Source: Marsupella aquatica (lineage: Eukaryota; Marchantiophyta). From it: a DNA stretch of 64,000 nucleotides. The notes under the pieces are model-generated. The model ran no database searches and was not told the DNA's origin. It worked only from the letters and a program-made list of their open reading frames with translations. The stretch is from assembly GCA_973895155.1 (NCBI GenBank), contig OZ316894.1, forward strand, positions 14,508,001 through 14,572,000, read 5' to 3'. Of this stretch, positions 32,942-46,205 are shown piece by piece. Position 1 is the first letter of the stretch; each line of letters begins with the position of its first letter. Made by a program: the position numbers and the translations under genes.

Positions 32942-33430
32942 CACTAGTACATTTTTGGCACTTTTTCGATACTCAAAACACGCGTTTCTCAACACGCCCG
33001 ATACTAAACACAACAGAAAACGTCTGATACTCCCAGCTACGGAACTTCTGATACTACTAACATCAAAAATTATTATCCGATATGTTTTGTATCAAAAACT
33101 TTATCCAATACCCCGCATATCGGACAATGTCCAAAACATCCTGTATCGCAAATTGAGAGCCGACATGTTTTTCAGACGTCCGATGATAATAGTATCGAAA
33201 GCTAATTCCGATAGGTTTGGTTTTGGACATTTACCAATACAAGTATTATCGGACATATTTTTGCGATACTAGTTACAACGGAAATCATTTGCGAAGGCTG
33301 AGTTATCGGTTACTATCCGTTGAAATTGCTATCAGACCCCTCCTCGACTGCGGGCTTAAGCGTCCGATTTGTGGAGTATTGGATAGTGGCTTCCGATTGT
33401 TATAGTATCGGAAAATCCGATACTTTGAGG
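32942..33430. repeat. CACTA 2 terminal and subterminal repeats
   Basis: About 480 bases with frequent TCCGAT/ATCGGA and related CTGATAC/CGATAC words (for example near 33075, 33119, 33178, 33207, 33250 and 33408). This is the same motif as in CACTA 1, supporting shared recognition by one accessory protein. Confidence 0.85.
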
Positions 33431-33998
33431 ATGGGCTCAGGGGTCTCACTATATGGGGACCTCCCCATCGTCTGCGACGTTTTTAGGCCTTGGACCCCCT
33501 AAAATGTAAGAAAAAAAATTTATTTTTTAACCCCTATAAAGTTGGAATATTCTTGGAATATTCTAAATTTTGGATTAAAAAGACCCTAATGTTCTTTTAA
33601 GTCTCAAAATTGGATTTAAAAGACCCTATTGTTCTTCTACAAAAATTCTTAAGTCTTCCCTTAGAACCAATAAAATGACCCTATCCTTCGTCGCACGTGA
33701 TATGCCATTTTTGTGGAAGTGAAACCCCCGAGAGGATGGGAAGGGGTTTTTTGCTTTGGCAGTACTGATGTGTGTCCGATATGTTTCCGATGTTATTTGA
33801 ATGGGATATGGTATGGGACTTTAGTGTTTTACAATGTCTAGGTTGCATGGAATTAATGGATTCAGATATGGGGCATACTTTAAGCAATAGATATGTATAC
33901 TGCATGAAATTGTGGACAATGAGAAAAATTGTAGAATGCCGATAAAAAGATAGTGCTGGTAAAAATATACATGAAGATGGTGGGGTCTACAATTTATA
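33431..33998. other. AT-rich 3' flank of CACTA 2 TNP2
   Basis: No gene is visible. A pair of related runs (GACCCTAATGTTCTTTTAAG and GACCCTATTGTTCTTCTAC) at about 33582 and 33622 form a loose direct repeat. Likely 3' untranslated sequence. Confidence 0.45.
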
Positions 33999-36900
33999 CT
34001 AACTCGTGGGGGGTATGTCTCTATCTTCCACTACAACTACATTGGGTCTCTCTTGGACTATGGACCGTGATCTGGGAATATACGACATGACAATGGACCA
34101 CTTGGGGTCATTGGGATAGGGTAGGTAAAAGCATTGCTCAAGGTGATGTGGGAAGGCAAAGGGATCTGAGGACCTCCAATTGGAACTGATGACACTATTT
34201 GCGGATGTCTTCAAACGAGTAAAACCGCATGCATCATCTTCACAAGTACGATTGTGGCCTACAAGATTCATCTTGAACCATTTGCACTTGAATACCACTT
34301 CCTCCAAAGTAGTATGTGCATGGTACTTCACTGTTAGGATCTCCTCAATCTTCCCATAATGGGCCACGATGGAGCGAATGGGATTCATGTCTGACATGCT
34401 ACTCTGGGAATCTTGGGTGAACCAACCCATCACCCCACAATCCTGTGTAGCTGCCCTCTTCTCATCAAGTTGTTCCACACGAAAATGTCTCCCCTTTGAC
34501 CACATGGCAGTCCGAGTCATGACTATAAGTAGTGGACCATGAACCAAGGTACAAAGTTTATCTGTCACGTTTGGGTAGTGTAATACACTCTCCCCGGTAC
34601 CCACCAGGGCATCCACTTCTAACAACTTCTCCTTCGTGTATGGGTGAAACTTGGGAAATAACCGTGGGCGTCGACTGTTTTGCTTCTCCTCCTCATAAAA
34701 TGTTGTCCACTCCCCGACAACCTCGGGTGATTTATACAACATAAATGTTGTGAGCTATAAACGCTCTGCTAAGCCTATGAGACGCTCTCCAGATGCCCCA
34801 GTGAGTCTATCATCCTCGTAGTCAGCCTCTCGTGCCGCCTCATCTATCCATCCCCTAGGAGCACTAGGATCTAGTGTGGCAACTATGTTTGTACATTAAA
34901 ACATACTCTCTGCTCCAAGATGACGCTCCGCAATGCTACCTTCCACCCTAGTGCGATTAAAGACATATGACTTCATCACCCCCATATAACGCTCTACCCA
35001 ATACATCCATTGACAATGTACTGGGCCTGCAATTGCAACCTCGCGCACTAAATGTATGAGGAAATGAACCTGACCATCAAAGAATGAGGGAGGGAGTGCC
35101 TTCTCCAACTTGCAGACAACCTCTACTCCAAATATCTCCATAGCAACAATGTCATCCTCCTGTACCTCCTTTTGACATACCCATCTTAAGAGCTTACCCA
35201 ATGACCAAAGGGCATCACGAAGTTCCTCACTACCCAATCCAATAATAGCAATTGGAAGAACATGTTCAAGCAACCGATGATAATCATGTGTCTTCAAGAA
35301 AGATGGCCATTTTGGAGAATCCTCCCCCCCAAATGCCTTCCGAAGATTGGTACCATAACCTATGGGAAACCTCATCAACCCAATACGTCTGCGAAACTCA
35401 ATGCGCTCTACCCTTGTCAAAACCCAAGGATGGATGCTAGGGGGAGCACCAGGGGGTCCAAAGATGGCCAAAAACCCAAAAGACCATGCATCCCCATCTC
35501 CTCACAACTTTCTCTCCAATTGTTATTTTTCTCCCCATATAGATGGCGAATCAATGATTTCCCCACATTCCCCTCAATGTGCATAGGGTCTAACAAGTGA
35601 TTAATGGGCATATCTGACCAATATGGCAATTGTGACAATGCAGACAAACGGGTCATGCCACATCTGAATAATGGTAATGGATCACTCGGATCCTAAACTC
35701 TCCCCCATACCTCTCTCCAATATGCTGGATCCTTCCGCTGAGGTTGAGGACGAATATCAGGTTGGCCCTCATCAGTATCATAAAGGAATGGATCACTCCT
35801 CCAAGGATGGTCTGGTGGAAGATATTTAGTATGACCAATGTAAACAATTTTTTGCAGAGTATATACTTGACTTGGGCCTGGCCACCCCCTCCAAATCGGG
35901 TCCACGTGTAGAGCAAGCTCGATAGCCTGATGTTTGCAATCCATAAACATATCCAAACCCTGCCCAGTGCATAGAAAACACATTCATAAAATAAGGTTCA
36001 TCAAGGCAAAAATCTGCATAATTGCAATTAAATACAAGGTTTAGGTACTAGAGGAAATAAGGGTTTACCATACCTGGTAAATCATGCATGGTCCACATAA
36101 GGATGGCCTTTAGAGTAAATATGCGGGATAAACCTCGTGTGTTGTGACGTCCATCATAACAATCCACTCCTCTCCACAGTTGTATCAACTCATCAATCAA
36201 TGGCTGCAAGTACACATCAATCTTTTTAACTTGCTTAGGACCCGGAATAATCATGGAGAGTAGTAGGTGACCTTTCTTCATGGCCATCCAAGGAGGGATG
36301 TTGTAGTTTGTCAACACTATTGGCCACACCGAATATGGTTTGGCTTTTCCTGTCAATGCAAAAGGGCTGATACCGTCTGCTGCCAAGCCTAGTCGAACAT
36401 GTCGTGGGTCAATTTTGAACTCTCCCCATCTATCCTCTACAAATTGATTGGCAGGAGAGTCAACCATCATCCGCATGGCACTAGAGGGTACAGCCATATC
36501 AGAACAATTTTGTGAGTGCCATACCATCATCTCAGCCAACTATGCACATCGGAATTGATGTCGCAATCGAGAGATAAGAGGAAAGTACCTCATAACCTTT
36601 TGCGGTACCTTCCCCGTCAACATGTCATCACGGTACCGTGGCTTCTGACATTTAGGACATGTAGTGGCATTTTCATGCTCACCCCTAAAAAGAATGCAAT
36701 CATCCACACATGCATGTATCACCTCATACTTCAGGCCAATGGACCTCAACACATGTTTAGCCTCTTTCCAAGAGGCTGGCAATGCGTTGCCTACTGGCAA
36801 AATACGATCATGCAAGGTACGGAAAACATCATCCAAAAGTAGATTGCTTGCCCCATGTCTTTGCTGCAAGTTGAGCAACAACATTATTGATGAGAGCCGA

Positions 36901-37240
36901 GATAACCTACTCCCCTCGAATATGCGAGTACGGGCATGACGTTGCGCCTCCTCCCATTGCTTGTCTTGGGACCCCCTAGAAGGATGTGGATGACTAGTCC
37001 TTTCATGGGTTGAACCATTGTCCTCCAAACCAATGTCATTGTGATCATCATAGAATTGGTCCATGAGCTCATCCATGGCCCTCTCCTCATCAAGATGGTC
37101 TTGGATAGGATCATCACCATCATGTTGTACCCCATCCTCTTGCCTTTGCGGTTCATGCCCACGGTTGGCCACCATGGCCTCAACAAGGTGTTGTCGCTAG
37201 CTCGTGATATTACCCCAATATCAGGCGTTACATATTGATT
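33999..37240 (-). pseudogene. TNP2-type CACTA transposase, element 2
   Basis: Two exons corresponding to those of CACTA 1: about 37240-36074 and 35959-33999. It keeps TNP2 landmarks such as LLLNLQQRHGAS, LAADGISPFALTG, LTNYNIPPWMA and SMIIPGPKQVKKID, and the C-terminal WMYWVERYMG block, and is closely similar to element 1. Damage includes a 1-base loss near 37197, a stop at 36541-36543, several frame changes between 35983 and 35400, and a stop near 34897 and 34743. Not functional. Confidence 0.85.
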
Positions 37241-37363
37241 CTATCATACAACATCAATTAATTAATCTCATCAACACATGCACTGCTGAACAAAATCATT
37301 CTCATGTAAACATGTAAAATACTGACATATATATATATACATGTATGTAAGTCCAAGAAACTA

Positions 37364-37609
37364 TCATGGACGACAATGCAAGGACAATTTTGGTGCATCC
37401 CACTCATACTCACACAATAACTCCTCACCAGCTCTAATGGTCCTAACAGCTACTGTCATGATATGGTCATCCATATGTTTCACAAAATATGGATGTCTAG
37501 GTGGACCAAACATTTGAATCCACTCTACATTAGCCTCCAAACCTCCATCTCTACCTGTGGTACTATTGATGTACCCTGCTAAATTACCGTTCCGAAGGGC
37601 ATCACCACC
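37364..37609 (-). pseudogene. SET-domain gene fragment of CACTA 2
   Basis: The minus strand reads NLAGYINSTTGRDGGLEANV followed by EELLCEYEW, matching the C-terminal SET motifs of the CACTA 1 gene (YINSTHGRG and ELFCDYEW). It ends with a TGA at 37364-37366 just before TNP2. The 5' part is lost at the boundary with palindrome-element copy 2 near 37609. Its presence shows that the SET gene was an inherited part of this CACTA family. Confidence 0.8.
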
Positions 37610-38276
37610 GAGATAGGAAACAGGAAAACAGGATTCCTGTTAACAGGAAAACAGGAACTGTTATCAGTAAAGATATGAAGTTTTTGGCCCATTTTTGATG
37701 GAAAGGTAAGACTTGATCGGGTTCCTTGCAACAACAAAATTCACATGCTGTCTCTGTAACTGAATTACTTGTCCACCATATATGCGTAAACCATAGAGTG
37801 GGTCCCCCCATACATAGGCTACTGAGGCGAGGCACACTCCAAAAATACCAATCTTAAAAATATCATCGGAATCGGTAAGGTACTATGTAATAGCGCTAGG
37901 CGCTAACAAAAAAACCAAGGGGTTTGAGATGAGACCAAATGGATTGAACGGTGTTCATAAATAAATAATTAAGTACACTTCAATGAAGTGTGACCTGGAA
38001 GGGGAAGATTTATATCCCACGAGAAGAACTCAAATATAGGAAAGTTCACAAACGGAGATTCCGATCGCAAAGATAAGTACTGGAAAGCATTCGGACCATA
38101 ATCAAACAAGATTCACTCAGAAAGGGACAAATTGAAGCTAGCGCCCGACGCTAGCCATATGTTATAACAAAATGTGTAAAGAAAATGAGTATCTGATTAG
38201 GTATCATTGAAAAGATGTGAAACGTTCCAATGCGACAAATCAGTTTGGAGCCGTTGAATGTTACTAAATGTCTAGT
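37610..38276. other. Left flank of copy 2 with AACAGGAAA words and palindromes
   Basis: No gene. At 37615-37662 AACAGGAAA-type words repeat and include the dyad AACAGGATTCCTGTT; this could be the terminal inverted repeat. Palindromes lie at 37891-37905 (TAGCGCTAGGCGCTA) and 38137-38155 (19 bases, GCTAGCGCC ... GCTAGC). Confidence 0.6.
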
Positions 38277-41200
38277 CTATAAGTCCAGAGAATTCTGCCT
38301 AGCTAGAATGAGCCTCACCTCACCTACAGTCAGAATTGGCTGACTAGCCAAAGTTGAATCCACCACATCTAGTTTTAGGACGTTGGTATACACCCAATAG
38401 AGATGCTTGCACGACATGAAGGGCCTACCATGAGAATGGCGATGATAGAAGTCCTCACAAGAACAACATGGGAAAATGCAAATATGTACCCAATAAGTGT
38501 TTGCCGTGCGAAGTCTCTCTTGGGTTTGGATCTGAAATTGTTTGCCCCAAGAGTTCCCGATAGAAACATCAAATTGTTGAACGAGGGTCATCGACTCCTT
38601 GTTTGCAGATTCAATTCTTTTGTTGTGCCCTTGCAAAAGATTTGAACGTGGGATTGTATTTTTACCATTCCTGCTCCAAAGGCGGATATTTGGCTCAAGG
38701 AGATTGATTTTCTCCGGGAAAAGGTTCACATTGATTCGCAAGTCAAAAGGAGATGGAGCAGCCTGACGTCCAGCCTCTGGATTGACAGCAATCCCTTGCT
38801 GAGTCAGGAATTGGACCTTAGCCTTAGAAAGATTAGTTCCTTTCAAAACGGGCAGGCTATGAGGAAATGGGGGAAGATTCACCACATTACGACGGGGCCG
38901 GCTCTTATAGCATGCACTATTGGGACAAAACCAAATCATCTCAGGGTGTGGTTCTCCCCTGAACACGCGATATCCTTTGACAACAATGCCAACTACACCA
39001 TCCATTGACGGGTAACCAACCTTTTTAAGACGATTGCGACAGTCATCTCGATCCAATTTTCCACCAAGAGATCCATTACGCTGAGGCCCTGCACCATGTC
39101 TCGTCACTCTTCGTAGGTGCCACGCCCCTGGTCGCACATCTGTCTCCAACACAGCTGAGTCATGGACAACCTTTTGGAGGTTGGGAGGTGCAGACCTTTT
39201 TGGAGGTTGGGAGGTTGGGAGGCTGCAGACGACCTTGTTGACCTCCTCCAAGGCGGAGTACTCCAATGTCTGCCTTCTTCAATTTCACTTTCTGACAGGT
39301 CCACAACGCCAATGTCATGGTGAATAGGACCCGATGCAACGGGGGAGAATTCAGTCTTGTTTAAGTTTTTCCTTTTCATGCCTCGAGTATTTGGTGATGT
39401 TACAAGAATAGTGTCATGCCAATGGGAGTCTTGTGCCGAGATGTTCCCAGAGGCTTGACCTTTCCTCTTCATAGACTTTGTGGTAACATCCCCATTGAGA
39501 GGGCCACTCCTTTCCAGGTCGAATTCAGCCGCACCGGAAAGAAGCATATTGGAAGCATCTTGGAAAAGTTTTGAAGAACCTGCCTGGTCTGCCGAACGGA
39601 ATGCCAATTCCCAAATTGTAGGTCCGGTTCCTCGATTAAGACCTCTCTTATACGCCGTATACACAACAACTTGTGAAAGAGCCCTATTTTGATCCATCTC
39701 ACATGCTTCAAATAGACCAGCCTTTTTCTTAGTTTGCCAAGCCTTCATTATGGAATGTGCCGCCTCTGAAGTAGTACAGTTAGGAATCATAGCGCTTTCC
39801 TCTACGCTTTTGTTCTGCATAAAACATTTGGAGCACAGTTTAGGAAATATGGCTTAGTCACTGCATTCAATAAAGAAACATTTGAACCAAATCATTTGGT
39901 TAGATTTACGGGTTTAATCAATGCCAGCGCCTGGCGCTACCACCATTCACACTAGAATATGGACAAATACGAGTAACAAGTGGTTCATAAAACTAGCGCC
40001 GGGCGCTAGTATCAAAACTCAGGCAAATATTGGAGTGGAACTAGGACACGGAAGTCACTGGAAATAATGATAGCGCCAAGCGCTAGTATGACTTTGTTTG
40101 ATTCCTTCTTTTAAAATGGTGATTCGTGTGTTTACTTGTTTATGGATGTTGAAACTCACCAAACAAATGAAATTTCCCCATTGACGCCATCGGACCACCC
40201 ACCACGCAAGCCAACCTTGGAGCATCCGAAGCTTTCCTGGAACACAATTCCCTGATCTCCACCACATGTCGATTTCCCTGGAAATTATGTAGACTCCAAG
40301 AAATGTTGACGCGTTCCTTAAAGAGTCCCACATCTTCCGGTGCTCTTCTCGTTTTTCTTCCAATACTCCTTTAATTGAATGACGATGAAACGATTGATAG
40401 AAGTGAAACGCATCCGATCGCTCCTTTTCCGGGTTAGGATGTCCACCAAAAAACATGTTCCGAACAACATTCCATCCAGCTTGAGCATTGTCAGCCATGA
40501 ATCCATGGATTACTACGTTGTCTAACCCATTTTCATGGCAAACCTCAATCATCGATTTCCAGGCTTTTTCTAACGACTCAGAATCTTCAGCTTTCAACTC
40601 ACATGTGAAGATTGTGCAAAGAGCACGGTAATTGTGATCATAAACGTGAGTGCTAAAAGTTATCCAATCCTTGGTCATTCTCCTCATCACATCAAAACTA
40701 ACCCACGCGCCTTCTAGTCAACCTCTAGGTTGCATTTGGCGCAACAAATCAACTCCAAATCCGTGCCCTTTTACTGTCATTTTGAAAATATGCGGTCGCT
40801 CCTCCTTACAGCCTTGACCTGGCAGCATGTAACGTTGTAGAAATGGAAAGTTTATGCATTTCTGCATTTCCACAAGAAACTCTAACTCACCTTTACCTTT
40901 TTGGTCTTGCCGAACACTCCAAAAAAGAGATGCAAACTTTTGAGGGGTCGAAACAACCATTAACGACTCCCAAATTTCTCTTTCCTCCGATTCTCTGATG
41001 TCATTGTTGGACACACAGAGAGCCTTCCTTAAAGATCCAGTTATGGCATTCTTCATACCTGATGGTGTGGCAGACGATGTAGCTTCATGTTGCTTCTTTA
41101 TGAACTCATGAGCAATATTTTCCGCACCTCGAGAAAAAACTTTACGACTGGGATGCGCATGATTTCCGACATGCACAGCAAGACGCGACATATGTTTACA

Positions 41201-42078
41201 TGTATCCGCATCGAGAAGTAATTGCGGGTACATATAAAAAGCATAATTGCTGAACAAGCTTCAGTACAAAAGGGCAATTGTTGGTAGTAGTGAAAAACTA
41301 CTCCACCCTCCTCAATAATCTTTCCCACGGTATGTGGCCCCGCAAGTTTGGGTGTCCCATCCCAAGCTTTTGAATTTCTTCTTCTCTTCCGTAGCAGATA
41401 ATCACATTTCTGATTTCGACATTCGAGTGCACCGGTACACGTCACTTTACCAAATTCCCAAAACTTTTTAGGTTGGACATTCGTAGAAGTTGGAAATATC
41501 CGTGTCCAGAAGTAGCAGTCTTTAGGCCTGTCCATGTCACGGAGCCTCGAACCTTTTGATAGCAGACCTTCTGCGGGAGGCAATTCAAACACAACATTTC
41601 CATTGTATTTACTCGGTAGACAATTCACCTGCTCATGAAATCACTTGTTTGGATGAACCGCGACAGTTCACTATGGCCAGTTGATTTGAGAATGGCATCC
41701 ATTGCGCTTCGATAGAAGGCCCTGGATTAGCCGATGTTTGCAAATCTACGGCTACCTCCTCCTCTTCACTCTCGGAAAGGTCAATGAATGGAACCGGATG
41801 TCTTTCATTCAGAACGGAATGTTGTCGGAGATTGATATGTATCTCTTTCCAGCGTTGAGGTGCCAAAATCTGACTCCATCATCGATATCAAATAGTGTGT
41901 CATCTGTCTCCTCGCCAGATGCATGGTCTGGTTTGATGGAATGGATGTCATTGATGGCAACGTCAAATCTTCCACAAAGATAGTTCTCACTAACCTGTTT
42001 GTACATGTCGGATGAACCTAAAGGGATGCTTACAATCTCCCCAGTATCAGGACGAAGAAGCACGACTGAATTAGACAT
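38277..42078 (-). pseudogene. MULE-like transposase with GCM1-type and SWIM fingers, copy 2
   Basis: Exon A 42078-40160 and exon B 39814-38277, split by a GT-AG intron of 345 bases that holds three palindromes. Starts MSNSVVLLRPDTG. The same domains as copy 1 follow: Cys/His finger with a VGNHAHPSRK end, transposase core (SFDVMRRM, GFMADNAQAGW), then SWIM finger (CSC ... CKHLYWV). Broken by frame changes near 41810-41870, 41633 and 41240, a TGA at 40716-40718 (CGA in the ancestor), and a frame change near 39240. The C-terminal exon is long and otherwise open. Confidence 0.8.
39926..40085. repeat. Three palindromes in the transposase intron, copy 2
   Basis: Sites at 39926-39938 (AGCGCCTGGCGCT), 39992-40010 (ACTAGCGCCGGGCGCTAGT) and 40071-40085 (TAGCGCCAAGCGCTA), all within the 39815-40159 intron. 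Confidence 0.92.
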
Positions 42079-42973
42079 TGCGGGAGAATGATATTAATTT
42101 GATAAACAAAGGAACGGAGGAAATAGGAGAACATTACTCGACTTAAGTTAAGTAAACTCATTCTGAACCTCAGAAGATTATTGTTTGTAAATGACAAAAT
42201 GGGTACTAGTCGTTAGGTGCAGACACATAAATGTAGTTTGTCGTTTTGCCAACGACACTACTTACCGGTAACGTGCAAAAAATGCGATCAGATAATTATT
42301 AGCGCCCGACGCTACCATAAAGAAGTACCCGGGTTTCAACTTAGAAACCAGACTGAACATGCTAGCACCAGGCGCTATCATTGGGGGACTGTCAAGTCAA
42401 AGAGAAATATTTTATTGATTTTGATGGAATTGCTGAAAAAATCAATAAACGTTTCATTTTGTTTTGGAATCGGTACTTCTTAGGAAAATACAAGGGGTAT
42501 ACATAGCTAGCGCCCAGCGCTGACATAATCTCCTCCCTGTCATCGTCATGTATGAGAGTATTTTTAGTGGTTTTTGATACTAGCGTCGGGCGCTAGTATC
42601 GATGGAGATGACTTTGGTTTGCGCAACGGTTATATCTAACGGTAACATGTATGAACAAATTCCTTACTTTGTGTTGTTTTCTGTTAGATTGTTTAACAAT
42701 ACGTTCCCGTTCATTGCTGCATCCACAAATGACTTGAAAGTATACGTTAATTCTACTCATTTCAAACAGTCTCTGGCACCTGTCTTTGTTTGGATTGGTC
42801 AGTGAGATTCTTTCAATCCTTCTTGTTCTACGTCACATGATGTCAACAGCACTATGATGGAAAAGTTTTAAAGGTTTTTTGTTGTTCTTTGTGTACGGTA
42901 ATTTGTTTGGAGCGTGAGGGTAGAGACTGGCTCTGTGTCGTACAGAGACCTTCATGTATTGACATGCTCCACA
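42079..42973. promoter_or_regulatory. Divergent intergenic region, copy 2
   Basis: The shared upstream region of the two genes, holding palindromes at 42300-42314, 42363-42377 (first arm decayed to TAGCACC), 42508-42521 and 42576-42600. The last is a 25-base dyad with one mismatch (GATACTAGCG ... CGCTAGTATC). It is positioned like the cluster of copy 1 although the spacer sequence is not alike. Confidence 0.8.
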
Positions 42974-43822
42974 ATGCAACCTTCAAGCGCCCCAAGCTCT
43001 CCAAGAGGGTATACCACAGTTCCAGAGGAAGATCACGGTCATTGCGAGTCTACACAATCTTTGTTCTCTGGGGCATTTTACTCGCGTCGAGTTACAAGGT
43101 CAAGCGGAGCAATCACTTCCATCAACGCAACACTACCACACCAGAAGTCCAGAAGGGTCCGAATGGACACGGATAGCATGACCGATTACGCGCTGGGAGA
43201 GGGCAACAAGGTTGGATTAGGGATGGATGAAGTCATCTCGCGACACATAATGTCATTTGGAAAAGATTTCTGGGGAAACGAGAAGGAACCGCCCAGGATT
43301 CCGCTTTGTCGGTTGATCCACATGGAGGTAGTGCGGACGCTTCAGAAGGAGAGTGCGTCAATTGAGAAATTGAAAGACTCGTTCCGAAGTAGTGGCTACA
43401 ATCCAAGGATTGGAATGCGGTTTTTGTGCAACCGACCAATTCTGATGGTGTGGAGAAAATATGCACTGAGGAGATCAGGGAGACTTGGGATGCTATTTGG
43501 GTTGCTGAGAACGAGAAATTTGAGTTAGAATGCACGACAGATCCAACTTTTACGATCTTGAAAGACAAAATGTTCTTAGTGTTTGATGGGAATCACCGAC
43601 TTTACTCGTGGACTATATATGGTCACAAAGGAAAATCCAGACAATGTCAAGTATCATCCCAAAGTTCTCTGCACCATTTTCAAGGGTGATAAAGCTTCGC
43701 AAATTCAGATTGAGGCGGCTATGCACACTGTCAACCAGTAAGTAATTCGGCACAAACTTGTAATTAAACATTTCCGCAATCCGTTGCTGTTAAATAAATA
43801 CTAAAGAGAGTGTTTTTTATGC

Positions 43823-43837
43823 TAGCGCGTGGCGCTA
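43823..43837. repeat. Palindrome in intron 1, copy 2
   Basis: TAGCGCGTGGCGCTA in the intron 43738-43863, the same intron that holds one site in copies 1 and 3. Confidence 0.88.
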
Positions 43838-45231
43838 CTAATTTCAAACATGGCCTATTGCAGGTTAGGGCAGGCCGTTGTTGAACCGTCTTGGATCCTT
43901 GACGCAGACAGAATCCGAAGCATTCTCTCTCACGATCTAGAGTACTATAAGTCAATAATTGACAGCGCCAATTATGCAAAGTTTGAGTATATCAAACAGA
44001 AGACTCGAAAACATTCTTGGTACACACGGAAAATGCCTTTGGAAGCTCTTGTTTATATTTTGTGCGAAAACAAAATCAAAGCTTACATAACCAGTTCAAG
44101 ATGGACATGGCATTGGCAGCAAGTCAAGGCAGTCCTTGGTTGGCTGATGAGGTCGCAAAGCAACAGTCACTCATGTTGAAAGAGGCCACCAAAGACTGGT
44201 CTACGAAAACATCCAAAATCACTCCTCTTCTTAATCCTGAGTTTGAAGATTTTCTAGGTACTTGTGCAAAGATGTACGTATTGATGGAGAAGAACAAGCG
44301 AGAGAAAAAAACCCGATTCGGTTGTTTGTACTATGGACCATGCTAGACTATTCACAGCCGTTTTTGCTCTCGATCCAAAATTGAGATGCACTTTGCTTGT
44401 TGCTCATTGTACTCCAGAGTTGAGAAAACAATTCTTCCACCCTGCCAGTGTGAATGATGATCCAGTGAAGCAGTGGTGTCACACATGGCAGACCTGGAAT
44501 ACCGTCGAGGGAATCGCAATTGGGATGTTGCAATCTGCAATTTCTGTAGCCATTGAAACACTCCCAATTGATAGGCTTGCCCATTCAGGGTGTGACTCAG
44601 TAGAGGGTCTGATTGAATTATTTCAAGTGAGTTCAGAAGGTATGGGGATCTTGTGAAGGCAAAGTTCTTCAACACCATGTGGCCATCAAAATACCCTGAT
44701 AAAGAGGTATATACAGAGAAAAATCAGAAGAGGGCCAAGAGGTATTTGTATTGTTTTTACATATGGATGGAAGTACATTCCCCGGATGCGCTTTGGGCGT
44801 ATCCAGCCGCATTTCACAAGTGGATTGTTGCAAAGGAGGGAGATCATGTTGCTGACTTGTATTCGATGTATCCTGCTGAGGGTAAACTTCCACCACGGGA
44901 AATGTCTGAGTGGGAAAGAATTCACTGCCCGTGGTATCTTGACACAGACAAGTGGGATTCACCATTTGACGAAGTGGAGAAGGATTGGTTTCTTAAACTA
45001 GCCAAGTTGCAGATTCTACCCAACATAGTTTTTGAGATGAAGCAAGGGCTCCTGAGCGACGTCGACAAATCATCTACTGAGTTACAAACAATCTGCGAGA
45101 CAGTAGTTGTACATGTAGACACGAGCCGCAAGCCGAGAGGGAAAGTGAAAGTAGACACAGCACTGCCAAGTGCATCAACGAGATCCGGGAAGAAACATAC
45201 GTTTCCATTCAAACCCAGTTTAGTTCTTTGC

Positions 45232-45246
45232 TAGCGCCTGGCGCTA
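45232..45246. repeat. Palindrome in intron 2, copy 2
   Basis: TAGCGCCTGGCGCTA in the intron 45197-45323, matching the slot of 6978-7090 in copy 1 and 47883-47897 in copy 3. Confidence 0.9.
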
Positions 45247-46024
45247 CTATTCCTGTACTTCAACCTTAATCCATTTTTTTTCTTTCTGACACTTATCCCA
45301 CATTCTATGCAATGTGTGAATAGGTCAAAAGAAGTCGGATGCAGACGCCACTGATGATACAAAGGTTACCCCGGAAGCTTCAGAAGCAAATACTGGCGCT
45401 TTGCCAGATCCACTTAGACCAATTAATTCTGGAAAATCAATTGTACCAGTCGATGCAACGAGTACAAAGAAGAAAAGCAGGAGGACTCGCGATGTTGGGC
45501 AATCAGAAAGGGATTCTCTGGCGGCCACCGGGCTCCAACGTGATGTTGGGAATTTTAAATCCAAGGCATCTCGTCATTGTTTCGTTGAGACCAGTGTCAG
45601 TGAATTAGTGGACAGTGTGTTTAACAAGGAGGAGAAGCCAAAATGGGTTAATGATGCCGAAAAGTGGGGGAAGGACTTAATCAAATCGGGATGCCGACTG
45701 AAAGGGGTGGTGAGGGGTGGGAAAGAGAGGCCTTTTGGTGTTGACGCTGGTTTTATTTATTTGCCAACTGGGCTAAAACCAACTTTGCTTGATAGGAAGG
45801 TCCCTAAATGGAACGTTCCCGGCTGTACGCTAGCCCAGTGTTTTTTCCGGGCAATGGATCCCTTTTTGTTGGATGACGGAATTATTGCGATACTCCATAC
45901 AGGGGAGTATGATCAGATTTCACAGGTCATCTCAACATGTCAAGAGTCTAAGAAATTCCAATGTTTGTGTACACATAATGTTGTCATGGGGTTCCCCATG
46001 TACAAGGCCAAGTCTGATTTGCAG

Positions 46025-46205
46025 GTAAATCTATTCATCACACTTTCAAAGTTTTGCTAGCGCTAGGCGCTGCTCATTTTATGTAGTGCTCGATTAGAAA
46101 TTTTAATCTTTTCCTAGGTACACTACTAATCATACTATTAATTCTTTGCTAGCGCCCGACGCTATTACAATTCTTTGGTCCTTACTTGTTCATGTTCCCT
46201 TTTCA
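46025..46205 (+). other. Copy 2-specific intron with two palindromes
   Basis: A 181-base GT-AG intron in phase 0 between LQ and VFTLRL. It contains TAGCGCTAGGCGCT at 46058-46071 and TAGCGCCCGACGCTA at 46150-46164. In copy 1 the coding sequence runs uninterrupted at the same place (near 7850), so the intron was gained here or lost there. Confidence 0.8.

Larger units (their letters stand above)
32942..37609 (-). mobile_element. CACTA element 2, truncated
   Basis: Begins with CACTAGTACATTTTTGGCAC at 32942, nearly the same terminus as the right end of CACTA 1, preceded by TAT as the likely target triplet. It carries TNP2 (33999-37240) and the start of a SET-domain region (37364-37609), then stops abruptly at the border of palindrome-element copy 2. 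Gene order matches CACTA 1, so the two are diverged members of one family. The distal half is missing. Confidence 0.85.
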
